From the NCBI GenBank assembly GCA_020639215.1, contig JACKHA010000012.1, forward strand, positions 23,854 through 87,853: a stretch of DNA of 64,000 bases, read 5' to 3'. The stretch's first letter is position 1. The number at the start of each line of letters is the position of its first letter. The DNA is from Phycisphaeraceae bacterium (GTDB lineage: Bacteria > Planctomycetota > Phycisphaerae > Phycisphaerales > UBA1924). This document shows positions 28,389 through 39,394 of the stretch, piece by piece. The position numbers and the translations under genes were made by a program. The notes beneath the pieces were generated by a model that had not been told where the DNA came from, searched no databases, and saw nothing but the letters and a program-made list of their open reading frames with translations.

Positions 28389-30416
28389 CTACGCGGGCGA
28401 GTCCGAGTCCCCGGCCAGGGACCGCGTGATGGCGATCTCCTGGAGGCGGATGCTGGCACGGTCGAGCGTTTCCTTGGCGGCGTGGAACGCGTTGGGATCG
28501 ACCGAGCGCCAGTCCTTCTCGGCCGCGTCGACCATCGCGCGAAGCGCGCCCACCTGCCGGGTCAGTTCGTGGCGGTAGGTTGGCTCGAGCGAGTCGGCGA
28601 ACCGCTCCAGTCGCTCGCCGATCCACTTGAGATCGAGGCGGCTGTTCGTGACCAGATCGACGACTCGGTGGCGGGCCATGTCCTCGCGGGCGTGGGCGAC
28701 GGACTCGGCCTCGATGCGATCGACCTCGTCGCGCGTGAGGCCGTGGTTGGGCACGACCTGCACCTCGGCGCGTCGCCCGCTGCGGCGCTCGGTGGCGGCG
28801 ACGCGGAGGATGCCCGAGGCGTCGACGAGGAACTCGACCTCCAGCTGCGGGACGCCCGCGGGCATGGGTGGCAGTCCCGCGAGGCTGAACTCGGCCAGAC
28901 GCCGGCAGTCGGCGGCCATCTCACGCTCGCCCTGGTACACGCTGAACCGGACCGAGGTCTGCCCGTCGACGCTGGTCGAGAACATCTCGGTGGCGCGGCA
29001 CGGCACGGTCGAGTTGCGCATGACGAGTTTGGCCACCGCCCCGCCCACGGTCTCGACGCCCAGCGAGAGGGGGATGACGTCAAGCAGCAGCGAGCCGCGG
29101 GCGGCGCCGGAGAGGATGCCGGCCTGGACCGCGGCCCCGAGGGCCACGACGCGGTCGGGGTCGAGCGCCGTGTATGGCTCGACGCCGAAGAACTCGGCGG
29201 CGGCGGCGCGGACGCGCGGGATGCGGGTGGAGCCGCCGACCATGACGACGGCGTCGATCGGCGCGCCGTCGAGGTCGGCGCGGGCGTCGCGCATGGCACG
29301 CCGGCAGGCGTCGGTGGTGCGCCGGACCCAGGGTTCGATGAGCGTCTCGAGTTCCGCGCGTGAAACCGTGCGCTCGTAGGTCAGGTCGTCGTTCACGCGG
29401 ATGGCGACGCTGGCGGACTCGGCCTCGGAGAGGCGGATCTTGACCGACTCGGCGAAGCGGCGCAGGGCCTGGCGGGTGTGCGGGTCGAGGGCGGCGATGG
29501 CGGGGGGCGTCTGGGTGCTCGCGGCGGGCTGTGGCGCTGCGACGCCGAGGCGATCGAGGATCTCGCGGGTGAAGAGATCGACGAGGAGCATGTCCACGTC
29601 GTCGCCGCCGAGGTGGGTGTCGCCGGCGGTGGAGAGAACCTGGAAGTAGGCGGTCTGATCGGCGGAGGACGGGGCGGCCTCGTCAAAGGTTCTTGTCGCG
29701 TCGGCCGCCGGCGTGATCCGCAGGATCGAGACATCGAAGGTCCCGCCGCCGAGATCGAAGACGGCGGCGTGGCGCGTGGGCTCGCCGGGTCGTGTGCCCA
29801 GGCCATAGGCCAGCGCGGCGGCGGTTGGCTCGTTGACGATGCGGACCACGTCGAGCCCGGCGAGACGCCCGGCGTCGCGCGTGGCCTGGCGCTGGGCGTC
29901 GTCGAAGTAGGCCGGGACGGTGACGACAGCGCGCCGCACAGGCACGCCGAGGCGGGCCTCGCCCTGGGTTTTCAGGGCACGCAGGATGTCGGCCGAGACT
30001 TCCTGCGGCGAGATCGTGCGACCGGAGGGCAAGCGGACGCGGGCCGTGTCGTGCGGGCCCTCGGCCACGTCGTAGGAGAGGTATGGCAGGTCGGCGCGCG
30101 CGTCGGCGATGGAGCGGCCCATGAGGCGCTTAACGCTGGAGATGGTGGTGGCGGGGAACTCGACGGCTCGCTCTCGCGCGGGCCAGCCGACGACGGGCGG
30201 CTTGCGTGCCGCGTCGGCTTCGCCCGATCCGTCCGCGTTGCGCGGCTCGTCGGCGTAGCGCACCACCGAGGGCATCAGCGCGCGACCCTCGGCGTCATCG
30301 AGCACTCGGGGTGCGCCGCTGTCGAACACGGCGACGAGGCTGAAGGTCGTGCCCAGGTCGATGCCGATGATCGGGTCGGGGGGCGGCTGCGTTGCGGCTG
30401 GCGTTGCGTGGTCCAC
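28389..30416 (-). CDS. Hsp70-family chaperone, HscA-like
   Basis: 675 aa. The ATPase domain has IIGIDLGTTFSLVAVFD, VFDLGGGTFDVSIL and VGGSTRIPRVRA; the substrate domain follows. The latter matches HscA more than DnaK: LLLDVIPLSLGVETVGG, QGEREMAADCRRLAEFSLAG and NHGLTRDEVDRI, and there is no acidic DnaK C-terminus. HscA assists iron-sulfur cluster transfer from IscU, but no isc or hscB gene is adjacent, so a wider chaperone role is possible. The start is GTG at 30416, eight bases after TATCGT; GTG at 30422 is the alternative. The window shows no heat-shock element. Confidence 0.88.
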   Translation of the reverse strand: MDHATPAATQPPPDPIIGIDLGTTFSLVAVFDSGAPRVLDDAEGRALMPSVVRYADEPRNADGSGEADAARKPPVVGWPARERAVEFPATTISSVKRLMGRSIADARADLPYLSYDVAEGPHDTARVRLPSGRTISPQEVSADILRALKTQGEARLGVPVRRAVVTVPAYFDDAQRQATRDAGRLAGLDVVRIVNEPTAAALAYGLGTRPGEPTRHAAVFDLGGGTFDVSILRITPAADATRTFDEAAPSSADQTAYFQVLSTAGDTHLGGDDVDMLLVDLFTREILDRLGVAAPQPAASTQTPPAIAALDPHTRQALRRFAESVKIRLSEAESASVAIRVNDDLTYERTVSRAELETLIEPWVRRTTDACRRAMRDARADLDGAPIDAVVMVGGSTRIPRVRAAAAEFFGVEPYTALDPDRVVALGAAVQAGILSGAARGSLLLDVIPLSLGVETVGGAVAKLVMRNSTVPCRATEMFSTSVDGQTSVRFSVYQGEREMAADCRRLAEFSLAGLPPMPAGVPQLEVEFLVDASGILRVAATERRSGRRAEVQVVPNHGLTRDEVDRIEAESVAHAREDMARHRVVDLVTNSRLDLKWIGERLERFADSLEPTYRHELTRQVGALRAMVDAAEKDWRSVDPNAFHAAKETLDRASIRLQEIAITRSLAGDSDSPA

Positions 30417-30424
30417 GTCCACGG

Positions 30425-30430
30425 ACGATA
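30425..30430 (-). promoter_or_regulatory. Putative -10 (TATCGT) of the HscA-like gene, leaderless type
   Basis: TATCGT on the minus strand eight bases before the GTG at 30416; no Shine-Dalgarno. Confidence 0.35.
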
Positions 30431-30514
30431 GGGATGCGGCTTCGCGGTCTTGGCCCCGCGGCCGCCTCGGAAGGGTGTTCGGATGCTCGCGTGTGTGGGG
30501 GGCCGCGGTTTTGC

Positions 30515-31093
30515 CTACGGCCTGATCCACGCCAGCGACGCGAGTTCGTCGATCACGCCTTGGGCCGCGGGGCTGGATTCGAGTTGGATCGCCCGCTGGT
30601 GGCGCTGGCCGGAGGCAGCAACATCGACGTAGGCCCAGCCGTCGGGAGGCGAGGGCACGGCGGAAGGGCCCGGACCGGCGTCGCCCGACGGGGCATCGGA
30701 GGCCAGGCCCGCGGACTCGACGAGCGTCCACAGGCGCTCGACCTGGCGCGGGTCGAGGCGGCGGGTCCGCGGCGGGAACGTGCCGGGGTCGACGCCCGCG
30801 CCAACCGCGACGCGGAGCGTGCCGTCGGGTTCGAGGATGTACTGGGCGGGGCGCTGGGCGCGGGCGCGGCCTGGCTCGTCGCGTGAGGCAAGGACGGTGA
30901 TGGCCAGGCCGAAGTCGCCCGGGACGCCGGACACGGGGTGGCGGGTGGCGCCGCAGGCGGTGAGGGACGCGGCGATCACTCCAAGCAGGAATCCGGGCAT
31001 GGCCGGTCGCAACAACCTGCCAGAGATCCGGGGAAGGCCGGCCCCGGTCGCAGGGGCCGCTCGCCTGATTGAGTGGCGGTTGGGAGAACGCAT
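30515..31093 (-). CDS. Lipoprotein of unknown function
   Basis: 192 aa. A long Arg-rich N-terminus precedes a hydrophobic stretch ending in the lipobox LTAC (MPGFLLGVIAASLTACG), so the mature protein would begin at that Cys and be lipid-anchored. The mature part is about 145 residues, with a late RRLDPRQVERLWTLVESAGLA and a short conserved WAYVDV segment; I do not recognise a family. The ATG at 31093 is supported by TAGACT seven bases upstream; the ATG at 31000 directly before the hydrophobic stretch is the alternative and would give a more usual signal peptide. It is divergent from pheT. Confidence 0.7.
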   Translation of the reverse strand: MRSPNRHSIRRAAPATGAGLPRISGRLLRPAMPGFLLGVIAASLTACGATRHPVSGVPGDFGLAITVLASRDEPGRARAQRPAQYILEPDGTLRVAVGAGVDPGTFPPRTRRLDPRQVERLWTLVESAGLASDAPSGDAGPGPSAVPSPPDGWAYVDVAASGQRHQRAIQLESSPAAQGVIDELASLAWIRP

Positions 31094-31100
31094 CGACGGG

Positions 31101-31106
31101 AGTCTA
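31101..31106 (-). promoter_or_regulatory. Putative -10 (TAGACT) of the lipoprotein gene, leaderless type
   Basis: TAGACT on the minus strand seven bases before the ATG at 31093. Confidence 0.35.
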
Positions 31107-31179
31107 ACGAGAGCAATCCGGCGTCTGGCGTTTCCGACGCCAGCCGGCCGAAACGGGCGGGCGTCGCCGACCCGGCGTC

Positions 31180-31185
31180 TATCCT
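31180..31185 (+). promoter_or_regulatory. Putative -10 (TATCCT) of pheT, leaderless type
   Basis: TATCCT ends eight bases before the ATG at 31194, with no Shine-Dalgarno. bamD has the same hexamer at nearly the same distance. Confidence 0.5.
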
Positions 31186-31193
31186 TGCCTCCC

Positions 31194-33317
<2,124 letters not shown>

Positions 33318-33533
33318 ATCGGAGCGTCGGCGTCGCCCGCCTTCGGGATTGACCGGGCTCAGGGCGAAGCGTCCCGATAACCGTCTCGCGTGGTTCTGTT
33401 CGCATCATGGGCGTGCCATGGGCGGTCGATCGGCGGGGCTCCGGCCCGGGCCGGATCACGAGTTGCTACCATGCGATGTCCGACCCGCCCCGCCCCAACC
33501 CGGCGGGCGCGTGACCAAGGAAGGAGTGCGTCG

Positions 33534-34499
33534 ATGACCCAGACCGCCAGCGGAGCCAAGCCCGCCGCCGTCCCCGCGCCGCCCCCGGCGGCCAAGGAGC
33601 GCCCGTACGTCTGGGTGAACGGCGCGCTCGTGCCCGCCAGCGAGGCGAAGGTCAGCGTCTGGGACCACGGGCTGCTGTACGGCGACGGGATCTTCGAGGG
33701 CATCCGCGTGTACCGCGGGCGGATCTTCCTGTGCGGGCAGCACATGGACCGCCTGTGGTGGTCGGCCGAGCAGATCCGCCTCAAGATCCACATTACGCGC
33801 GAGGAGATGGTCCGCCTCATGCGCACGTGCATCGAGGCCAACGAGATCACCGACGGGTACATCCGCCTGCTGGTGACGCGCGGCGTCGGGACGCTCGGGC
33901 TGAACCCGTTCCTGTGCCCGGAGCCTGGCATCGTCTGCATCGCCGACCAGATCCGCCTGTTCCCGAAGGAGCTGTACGAGTCGGGGATGAAGGTGGTGGT
34001 GGCCGAGCGGTTCAAGACGCCGGTGGCCTGCCTCGACCCGCGGATCAAGAGCCTGAACTACCTGAACAACATCCTGGCGAAGGTTGAGGCGATCGACCAG
34101 GGTTTGCTCGAGGTCATCATGCTCAACACGGACGGCAAGGTGACCGAGGGCTCGGGCGACAACCTGTTCCTGGTCAAGGGCGGGCAGCTGTTCACCCCGC
34201 CGCTGTCGGTGGGTGCGCTGGGCGGGATCACGCGGCGCTTCGTCATGGATCGGCTCGCGCCCTCGCTGGGGCTCAAAGTCCAGGAAAAGGTGTTCGAGCT
34301 TTCCGACATCTTCGGGGCCGACGAGGCCTTCCTGACCGGCTCGGCGGCCGAGATCATCGGGATCTCCGGTGTGATCGACCGCAAGTCGAGCGGAGGGAAG
34401 GAGTTCACGCTGTCGGGCGGCAAGGAAGGGCCGACAACCAACCGCCTGCGCCAGGCGTTCCGGGCGATCGTGACGTCGGACAACATTCCCGAGGATTGA
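33534..34499 (+). CDS. ilvE: Branched-chain amino acid aminotransferase (PLP fold IV)
   Basis: 321 aa class IV PLP enzyme. It begins with an extra 20 residues (Ala/Pro-rich), then YVWVNGALVPASEAKVSVWDHGLLYGDGIFEGIR, the typical opening. The PLP lysine lies in RIKSLNYLNN (near residue 171), and VTEGSGDNLFLVK and FLTGSAAEI complete the active site. It makes valine, leucine and isoleucine from their keto acids. A textbook AAGGAG lies seven bases before the ATG at 33534, so this gene belongs to the Shine-Dalgarno class. It stands alone, convergent with the cyclodeaminase gene. Confidence 0.93.
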   Translation: MTQTASGAKPAAVPAPPPAAKERPYVWVNGALVPASEAKVSVWDHGLLYGDGIFEGIRVYRGRIFLCGQHMDRLWWSAEQIRLKIHITREEMVRLMRTCIEANEITDGYIRLLVTRGVGTLGLNPFLCPEPGIVCIADQIRLFPKELYESGMKVVVAERFKTPVACLDPRIKSLNYLNNILAKVEAIDQGLLEVIMLNTDGKVTEGSGDNLFLVKGGQLFTPPLSVGALGGITRRFVMDRLAPSLGLKVQEKVFELSDIFGADEAFLTGSAAEIIGISGVIDRKSSGGKEFTLSGGKEGPTTNRLRQAFRAIVTSDNIPED

Positions 34500-34550
34500 G
34501 GCCCATCCGAGCGTCGGGGCGGGCGATCGGCCGGTCCACGATCCTGGGAC

Positions 34551-35156
34551 TCACGCGCACAGCGAGTCCAGACTCGCTTTGGTCGCCGCGCAGCGGTCGA
34601 CGATCGAATCGATCTCGATCCGCTTGGCGTCGCGGTCGTCCTTGCCAAGATCCGCGAGGTTGATCACGACGTTCCAGCGGGCGGCCTCAGCCCCGGCCAG
34701 GGCCAGCACGCCGGCGATCGCCAGGTCGCTCTTGAGGAACGGGTTCGAGCGACCGGCCAGTCCGACGAGGGCGTCGAGCGTCTCGGCGCACACGCCCGCC
34801 AGGCCCATCGGCACCGCGATGGCGTCGTGGAGGGCGTCGGGAAACTCCGCGGCTCGTTTCGGATCATCGGCCGGCAGACGCTGGAGGGCGTTCAGACGCT
34901 CGTACGCCGCGGCGTCGGCTTCGGCCCGGCGGAGGCACTCGCCCCGGAGCACCACGAGGCGACCGGCCTCGAGTTCCAGGTGCGACTGGTGCTCGGCCAT
35001 CGACTTCTTGCCCAGGGAGTAGGCCACCACCATCTCGCCGAGCGCGCACCCGAGCGCTCCGACGATGCCGGCCACCGCCCCGCCTCCCGGCGTCGGCGAC
35101 TTGGCGGCGATCTGGTCGAGCAGCGTGGCGAGGGGCGTTCGGGCGAGGTGGTCCAT
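34551..35156 (-). CDS. Cyclodeaminase / methenyl-THF cyclohydrolase-like protein
   Basis: 201 aa, the size of free-standing formiminotransferase-cyclodeaminase C-terminal domains. It has the family opening with SPTPGGGAVAGIVGALGCALGEMVV and a late LKSDLAIAGVLALAGAEAARWNV. The family releases ammonia from 5-formimino-THF or opens methenyl-THF, linking one-carbon and histidine breakdown. The partner transferase is not present. The start is the ATG at 35156 by homology; neither a Shine-Dalgarno nor a close TAnnnT supports it. The longer frame upstream runs through a terminator and is rejected. Confidence 0.88.
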   Translation of the reverse strand: MDHLARTPLATLLDQIAAKSPTPGGGAVAGIVGALGCALGEMVVAYSLGKKSMAEHQSHLELEAGRLVVLRGECLRRAEADAAAYERLNALQRLPADDPKRAAEFPDALHDAIAVPMGLAGVCAETLDALVGLAGRSNPFLKSDLAIAGVLALAGAEAARWNVVINLADLGKDDRDAKRIEIDSIVDRCAATKASLDSLCA

Positions 35157-35204
35157 CGGGCATTGTTGGGAGGGCGGCGGGATCGCCCCATCCGCGGGGC
35201 TCAC

Positions 35205-35236
35205 AAAAACAACCGACGCCCGCACGGAGCGGGCGC
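35205..35236 (-). terminator. Rho-independent terminator of the PEP-CTERM gene at 35283
   Basis: Reading the minus strand, CGCCCGC-tccgt-GCGGGCG is followed by a T-rich tail ending GTTTTTG, about 45 bases past the stop. Confidence 0.75.
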
Positions 35237-35282
35237 CGGGGAGTGAGTCGGTTGTGGGACGGGAGCGGCGTTGCGAACCAGA

Positions 35283-36143
35283 TCAGCGGCGCCGACGCCC
35301 GGCGACGAGCCCACCGGCCATCGCGACCGCAACCAGCCCGGCCGGGGCGGGCACCGGGGACGGGTTGAGCTGGTAGCGGACGAGCACGCGGTTGTAGAGG
35401 TCGCCCAGCGGGATGAGCAGGTTGTCGGTGTCGACGCCGTTCCACTCGCCGCCGTTTGGGCCGACGAGTTCGGGCGTGTGGTTGATGGTGTTCTGGCCGC
35501 CCGGCCCGGTGAAGGTGGCCATGGCGCCGTTGGCCGGGATGTTGATGGAGGTGTAGAACGGGCGGAAGTCGACGGCGTTGGTGGCGCCGAGTTCCCAGCC
35601 GAACGCGACGGCGGTCTGCCCGCCGACGGTGGTTCCGATGGGCACGAGGGGTGAGCCGTTGGCCGTCTCGATCTGGATCTCGATGAAGTCGCGGTCGTCG
35701 GGCGTGAAGAACTGGCGGACGCGTCCGACGATCTCGACGCCGGAGGGGTTGGTGCCGAGCGACTGGAACCCGGAGTTGATGACCAGGTCGACATTGCCGA
35801 AGGAGTTGACGAAGCCCTGGGCGCCGTTGATGCCGAGCATGCGGAGGCCGAGCGACTGCGTGCTGCCTGGTGTGGTTGCGGAGGCGGGGGGATCGTCGGT
35901 GAAGCCGCCGCCGCCGGTGCCCATCGTGCCGGACGGGTCGAGCTGGCTGCGCAGGCCCGCGAGCTGGGCGCCGAGCACCTCGGCGCTCGAGTATCCGGCG
36001 TGGTCCGACAGGAACGTCGTGGCCTGCTGACCGGTTGCATCGACGCGGCGGCTGGCCGTCGGGTCGGCCAACGCGGTGCCCGCGATCGACGCGGCGAGAC
36101 CGGCCGCAACCAGAATCCGAAGTGCACGGGGCGACGTGGGCAT
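35283..36143 (-). CDS. Secreted PEP-CTERM sorting-tail protein
   Basis: 286 aa with a signal peptide (about 1-26). No known enzyme domain is seen; the middle is rich in Gly, Thr and Asn and looks like a beta-rich secreted protein (LGLRMLGINGAQGFVNSFGN, TFTGPGGQNTINHTPELVG). The end is the PEP-CTERM tripartite tail: VPAPAG, a hydrophobic helix and RRRR. In other bacteria such tails are processed by exosortase and linked to exopolysaccharide. No exosortase gene is in the window. A GGGAGAGG Shine-Dalgarno lies about six bases before the ATG at 36143, and a terminator follows. Confidence 0.8.
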   Translation of the reverse strand: MPTSPRALRILVAAGLAASIAGTALADPTASRRVDATGQQATTFLSDHAGYSSAEVLGAQLAGLRSQLDPSGTMGTGGGGFTDDPPASATTPGSTQSLGLRMLGINGAQGFVNSFGNVDLVINSGFQSLGTNPSGVEIVGRVRQFFTPDDRDFIEIQIETANGSPLVPIGTTVGGQTAVAFGWELGATNAVDFRPFYTSINIPANGAMATFTGPGGQNTINHTPELVGPNGGEWNGVDTDNLLIPLGDLYNRVLVRYQLNPSPVPAPAGLVAVAMAGGLVAGRRRR

Positions 36144-36379
36144 GGGACAACCTCTCCCTCGACGAGGACGGACCGAGGAACAACCGGCACTCCGAGGAGC
36201 GCTCGTGGACTCTCCGAAAGGGGCACGGGCCCGCCCGCGGCACCGCCGCGGGCAAACCGCACCGCCTCCCCTACAACCTACACCGCGAACGCGGGGACGC
36301 CAGCAAAGGCGGCAAAAACCGCATCGTCGGCACAATCCCAACCCGGCGATGCGGTTCGCGGACCCGCTGGGCCGCGACC

Positions 36380-36385
36380 TAACCT
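36380..36385 (+). promoter_or_regulatory. Putative -10 (TAACCT) of the ketoacyl synthase gene, leaderless type
   Basis: TAACCT ends six bases before the ATG at 36392; no Shine-Dalgarno. Confidence 0.45.
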
Positions 36386-36391
36386 CTTGAA

Positions 36392-37696
36392 ATGGCCCGA
36401 CCACTCCTCCAACGTGCGACGGTTGGCGTGACCGGCGTGGGGGCGGTCTCACCCAACGGGATCGGGATTCAGGCGTTTGCGGCGGGGCTCCGCCAGGGGC
36501 GATCGGGCGTGAGGGCGCTCGAGGAGCGGGACCCGCGCGTCCGGTGCGCGGTCGGGGCGACGTGCGAGGGGTTCGATCCGTCGTCGGTGATGTCGCGGGC
36601 GGACCTGGAGCGGGTGCCGCGCCTCGTGCCGATGGCGCTGGCCGCGTGCCGGGAGGCCATGGCGATGGCGGGGTTGGCAACGCCCGTCGACGCCGAGGCG
36701 GGCGTGGACGAGGCCCGCAAGATCGGTCTCGTGCTCGGCACCGGCGGGGGCGGCATCGACTTCACGCTGACCCAGGCCGACGCGTTCCACCACGACCGAC
36801 GCCAGAGCCTCTGGACGATCACCAACGCGACGCATGGCAACCTGGCGGGGGAACTCTCGATCCGCCTGGGGCTGCACGGGGCGTCGCTGTGCGTATCGAC
36901 GGGATGCGCCTCGTCGAGCGACGCGATCGGGCTCGCGTGCGACCTGCTGCGATCGGACCGCCCGGGTTCGCCGCGCGCGATGGTGGTCGTCGGGGCCGAC
37001 GCCCACGTCCGGACCGAAACGCTCATGGGGATGGAGCTGCTCGGGGTGCTGACGACGCAAGACTGGGTGGCCGCGGGCGAGGATCCCGTGTCGGTGAGCC
37101 GCCCGTTCGACGCGCGGCGCGACGGTTTCGTGCTGGGCGAGGGGGCGTGGGCCCTCGTGCTCGAGCGGCGCGAGGCGGGCGATGGCGACTGGCGCGAACG
37201 CGATCTGGCACGCCTGGGCGGGTACGGGGCGACGTGCGACGCCTACCACCGCGTCCGCGCCGCGCCGGACATGGAAGAGAGCGCCCGGGCCATGCGCCTG
37301 GCGATCCAGGACGCCGGGTGGAGCGTGGAGGACGTCGGGGCGATCCAGTACCACGGCACGTCCACGCAGGTCAACGACGCGCTCGAGACCAGGGCCGTGC
37401 GCCTGGCCCTGGGCGGGCACGCCGAGCGGATTCCCGGATCGTCGATCAAGTCGATGATCGGGCACCCGCAGGGGGCCTGCGGGGCGGCGGCGGTGGTCGC
37501 CATGATCGCCGCACTGCGCGGGCTGGACCAGGGGCCGGCGTTCATCCCCCCCACCATCAACCTCGACCAACCCGACCCGGCGTGCGACCTGGACTACACC
37601 CCGGGGCGGAGCGTTCCGACAGACGCCCGGCGGGTGCTGGTGAACTGCCTGGCGTTCGGGGCCAAGAACAGCGCGCTGGCCGTCGAGGTGAGGTGA
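36392..37696 (+). CDS. Beta-ketoacyl-ACP synthase (KAS I/II-like)
   Basis: 434 aa thiolase-fold enzyme with all three catalytic residues: Cys in VSTGCASSSDA, His in QYHGTSTQVND and His in SMIGHPQGACGA. It condenses acyl-ACP with malonyl-ACP. The length and the GTGGGGIDF stretch fit the FabF branch; no acyl carrier protein, dehydratase or ketoreductase is adjacent, so it is not part of a visible polyketide cluster. It could be the housekeeping elongation enzyme or a specialised one for envelope lipids. The start at 36392 has TAACCT six bases upstream. Confidence 0.9.
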   Translation: MARPLLQRATVGVTGVGAVSPNGIGIQAFAAGLRQGRSGVRALEERDPRVRCAVGATCEGFDPSSVMSRADLERVPRLVPMALAACREAMAMAGLATPVDAEAGVDEARKIGLVLGTGGGGIDFTLTQADAFHHDRRQSLWTITNATHGNLAGELSIRLGLHGASLCVSTGCASSSDAIGLACDLLRSDRPGSPRAMVVVGADAHVRTETLMGMELLGVLTTQDWVAAGEDPVSVSRPFDARRDGFVLGEGAWALVLERREAGDGDWRERDLARLGGYGATCDAYHRVRAAPDMEESARAMRLAIQDAGWSVEDVGAIQYHGTSTQVNDALETRAVRLALGGHAERIPGSSIKSMIGHPQGACGAAAVVAMIAALRGLDQGPAFIPPTINLDQPDPACDLDYTPGRSVPTDARRVLVNCLAFGAKNSALAVEVR

Positions 37697-37740
37697 GGGG
37701 GGCCTCGTCGCGGCTCGGGGCGGGAGCGGACGCCCCCGGC

Positions 37741-37746
37741 TATCCT
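37741..37746 (+). promoter_or_regulatory. Putative -10 (TATCCT) of bamD-lptE, leaderless type
   Basis: TATCCT ends six bases before the ATG at 37753, the same hexamer as at pheT; no Shine-Dalgarno. Confidence 0.5.
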
Positions 37747-37752
37747 GCCCCC

Positions 37753-38847
37753 ATGGACCGCTGGACACGCCCGCTGGCCCCTCTCGCGACCGCGCTCGCG
37801 CTGGCCCTCGCCGCACCGGCGTCGGCCCAGAGCGCCGTCGACCAACCGGTCGACCAACCCGTGTACGAGCTTGACGACTCGGGCGCCTGGGTGCAGACGG
37901 CGGCCCCCGAGCCCGGGTCCGACGCGGCGGTGATGGCCGAGGCCCGGCGCCTGATCGTCGAGGACCGCACGGGCGAAGCCATCAAGGTGCTCGACCAGTG
38001 GCTGGCGCACAACCAGCGTTCGGCCAACCCGTATGTGCCCGAGGCGTTGCTGCTCCGGGGCGACGCCAAGGTGGCCGCGGACAACGAGTACAGCGCGCTG
38101 ATCGAGTACGAGGCGGTCACGATGTTCCCGGAGTCGCCGCACTTCGTGACGGCGCTCGAGCGCGAGTACGAGATCGCGCTGCGGTACCTGAACGGCCTGC
38201 GCCGCAAGTTCCTGGGCTTCCGCATCGAGGACGCCCGCCCGACGGGTGAGGAGCTGATGGTTCGGATCCAGGAGCGACTGCCGGGCAGCCGCCTGGCCGA
38301 GCAGGCCGCGATCGAGCTGGCCGACTACTACTACCGTCGTCGGGACATGCCGATGGCCTCGGACATGTACGAGATCTTCACGCGGAACTTTCCGGACAGC
38401 CCGTACCGGCGCTGGGCGATGCAGCGGTGGATCTACTCGAGCCTGGCCCGGTACAAGGGCCCGCGCCACGACACAACCGGCCTGGTCGACGCCCGGAACC
38501 TGATCGAGGACTTCCGCGATCAATACCCGCAGGACGCCGAGAGCGCGGGCATCAACGAGGCATTGCTGACGCGCGTCGACGAGTCGCTGGGCGACAAGCA
38601 GCTCGAAACCGCCATGTGGTATTTGCGCACGGGCGACGAGCCTTCGGCCCGGTACACGCTGCGCCGGCTCGTGCGCGACCACCCGCAGACAGTGGCCGCG
38701 GTCGAAGCGTTGCGGCTGCTGCGCGAGCGCGGCTGGGACGCGGGGATCGTGGCGCCGATCGGGCCGATCGGGCCAGTCGGTGTGCCGGGCGACGAGCCGG
38801 CGACCGGTGCGGGCGAGCCGGCCTCCTCGGGTGGAGCAACACCGTGA
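37753..38847 (+). CDS. Outer-membrane assembly factor BamD-like TPR protein
   Basis: 364 aa with a signal peptide (about 1-26, ASAQS) and a string of TPR-like helices (EALLLRGDAKVAADNEYSAL, AIELADYYYRRRDMPMASDM, FTRNFPDSPYRRWAMQRW) in the BamD arrangement. Ends in a Gly/Pro-rich tail. No lipobox Cys is seen at the signal end, which differs from E. coli BamD. BamD is the essential partner of BamA in inserting outer-membrane beta-barrels. Its stop overlaps the start of the LptE-like gene (GTGA), so translation is probably coupled. Family moderately sure. Confidence 0.8.
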   Translation: MDRWTRPLAPLATALALALAAPASAQSAVDQPVDQPVYELDDSGAWVQTAAPEPGSDAAVMAEARRLIVEDRTGEAIKVLDQWLAHNQRSANPYVPEALLLRGDAKVAADNEYSALIEYEAVTMFPESPHFVTALEREYEIALRYLNGLRRKFLGFRIEDARPTGEELMVRIQERLPGSRLAEQAAIELADYYYRRRDMPMASDMYEIFTRNFPDSPYRRWAMQRWIYSSLARYKGPRHDTTGLVDARNLIEDFRDQYPQDAESAGINEALLTRVDESLGDKQLETAMWYLRTGDEPSARYTLRRLVRDHPQTVAAVEALRLLRERGWDAGIVAPIGPIGPVGVPGDEPATGAGEPASSGGATP

Positions 38848-39389
38848 AGCGGGCCGCACGCGCCATTGCCCTGCGTGGATGCCTGCTGGTGCTGGGCGTC
38901 GCGGGCCTCTCGGCCTGCGCTTCCGATCCGACGGAGGGCTACTCGTTCGAGACGACCTACGACCACAGCGTCCGCACCATCTCCGTGCCGATCTTCCAGA
39001 ACTCTACGTTCTGGACCGGCGTCGAGACCGAGCTGACCGAGGCGATCATCGCCGAGATCCAGCGGGCCACGCCCTGGCGCGTCACCCCGGAACGCCCCGG
39101 CGGGGGGGGCGACACCACGCTCTCGGGCGTCGTGCAGGAGGTCGAGATCACGCGACTCTCCACCTCACGCGCGAGCGGCCTGGTCGAGGAAGAGACCGTG
39201 ACCGTCGAGGTTGACTTCGACTGGCGCGACAACCGGACAGGCCGGGTGCTGCTGGCGCGTCGGCGCTTCGCGGCGGCGGGATCGTTCGTCCCGCACCGCC
39301 CGACGGGCGACCGGATCGACGTGGGGCGGCGTGAGGCGATCCAGCAGCTGGCCCGCGACATCGTCTCGGAGCTGCGCAGCGACTGGTAG
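38844..39389 (+). CDS. LptE-like LPS-assembly lipoprotein
   Basis: 181 aa with a lipobox (GLSACA) after a short hydrophobic signal, so lipid-anchored to the outer membrane. The mature part has the LptE layout: YSFETTYDHSVRTISVPIFQN, then TELTEAIIAEIQRAT and an RREAIQQLARDIVSELRSDW end. LptE plugs the LptD barrel and helps bring lipopolysaccharide to the surface. The GTG start overlaps the bamD stop by four bases (GTGA), so the two form an envelope-biogenesis operon. lptD is not in the window. Confidence 0.85.
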   Translation: MKRAARAIALRGCLLVLGVAGLSACASDPTEGYSFETTYDHSVRTISVPIFQNSTFWTGVETELTEAIIAEIQRATPWRVTPERPGGGGDTTLSGVVQEVEITRLSTSRASGLVEEETVTVEVDFDWRDNRTGRVLLARRRFAAAGSFVPHRPTGDRIDVGRREAIQQLARDIVSELRSDW

Positions 39390-39394
39390 GACCA

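Noticed and set aside
36392..37696. Polyketide or secondary-metabolite cluster
   Set aside because: Only one ketoacyl synthase is present, without carrier protein, acyltransferase or tailoring genes.
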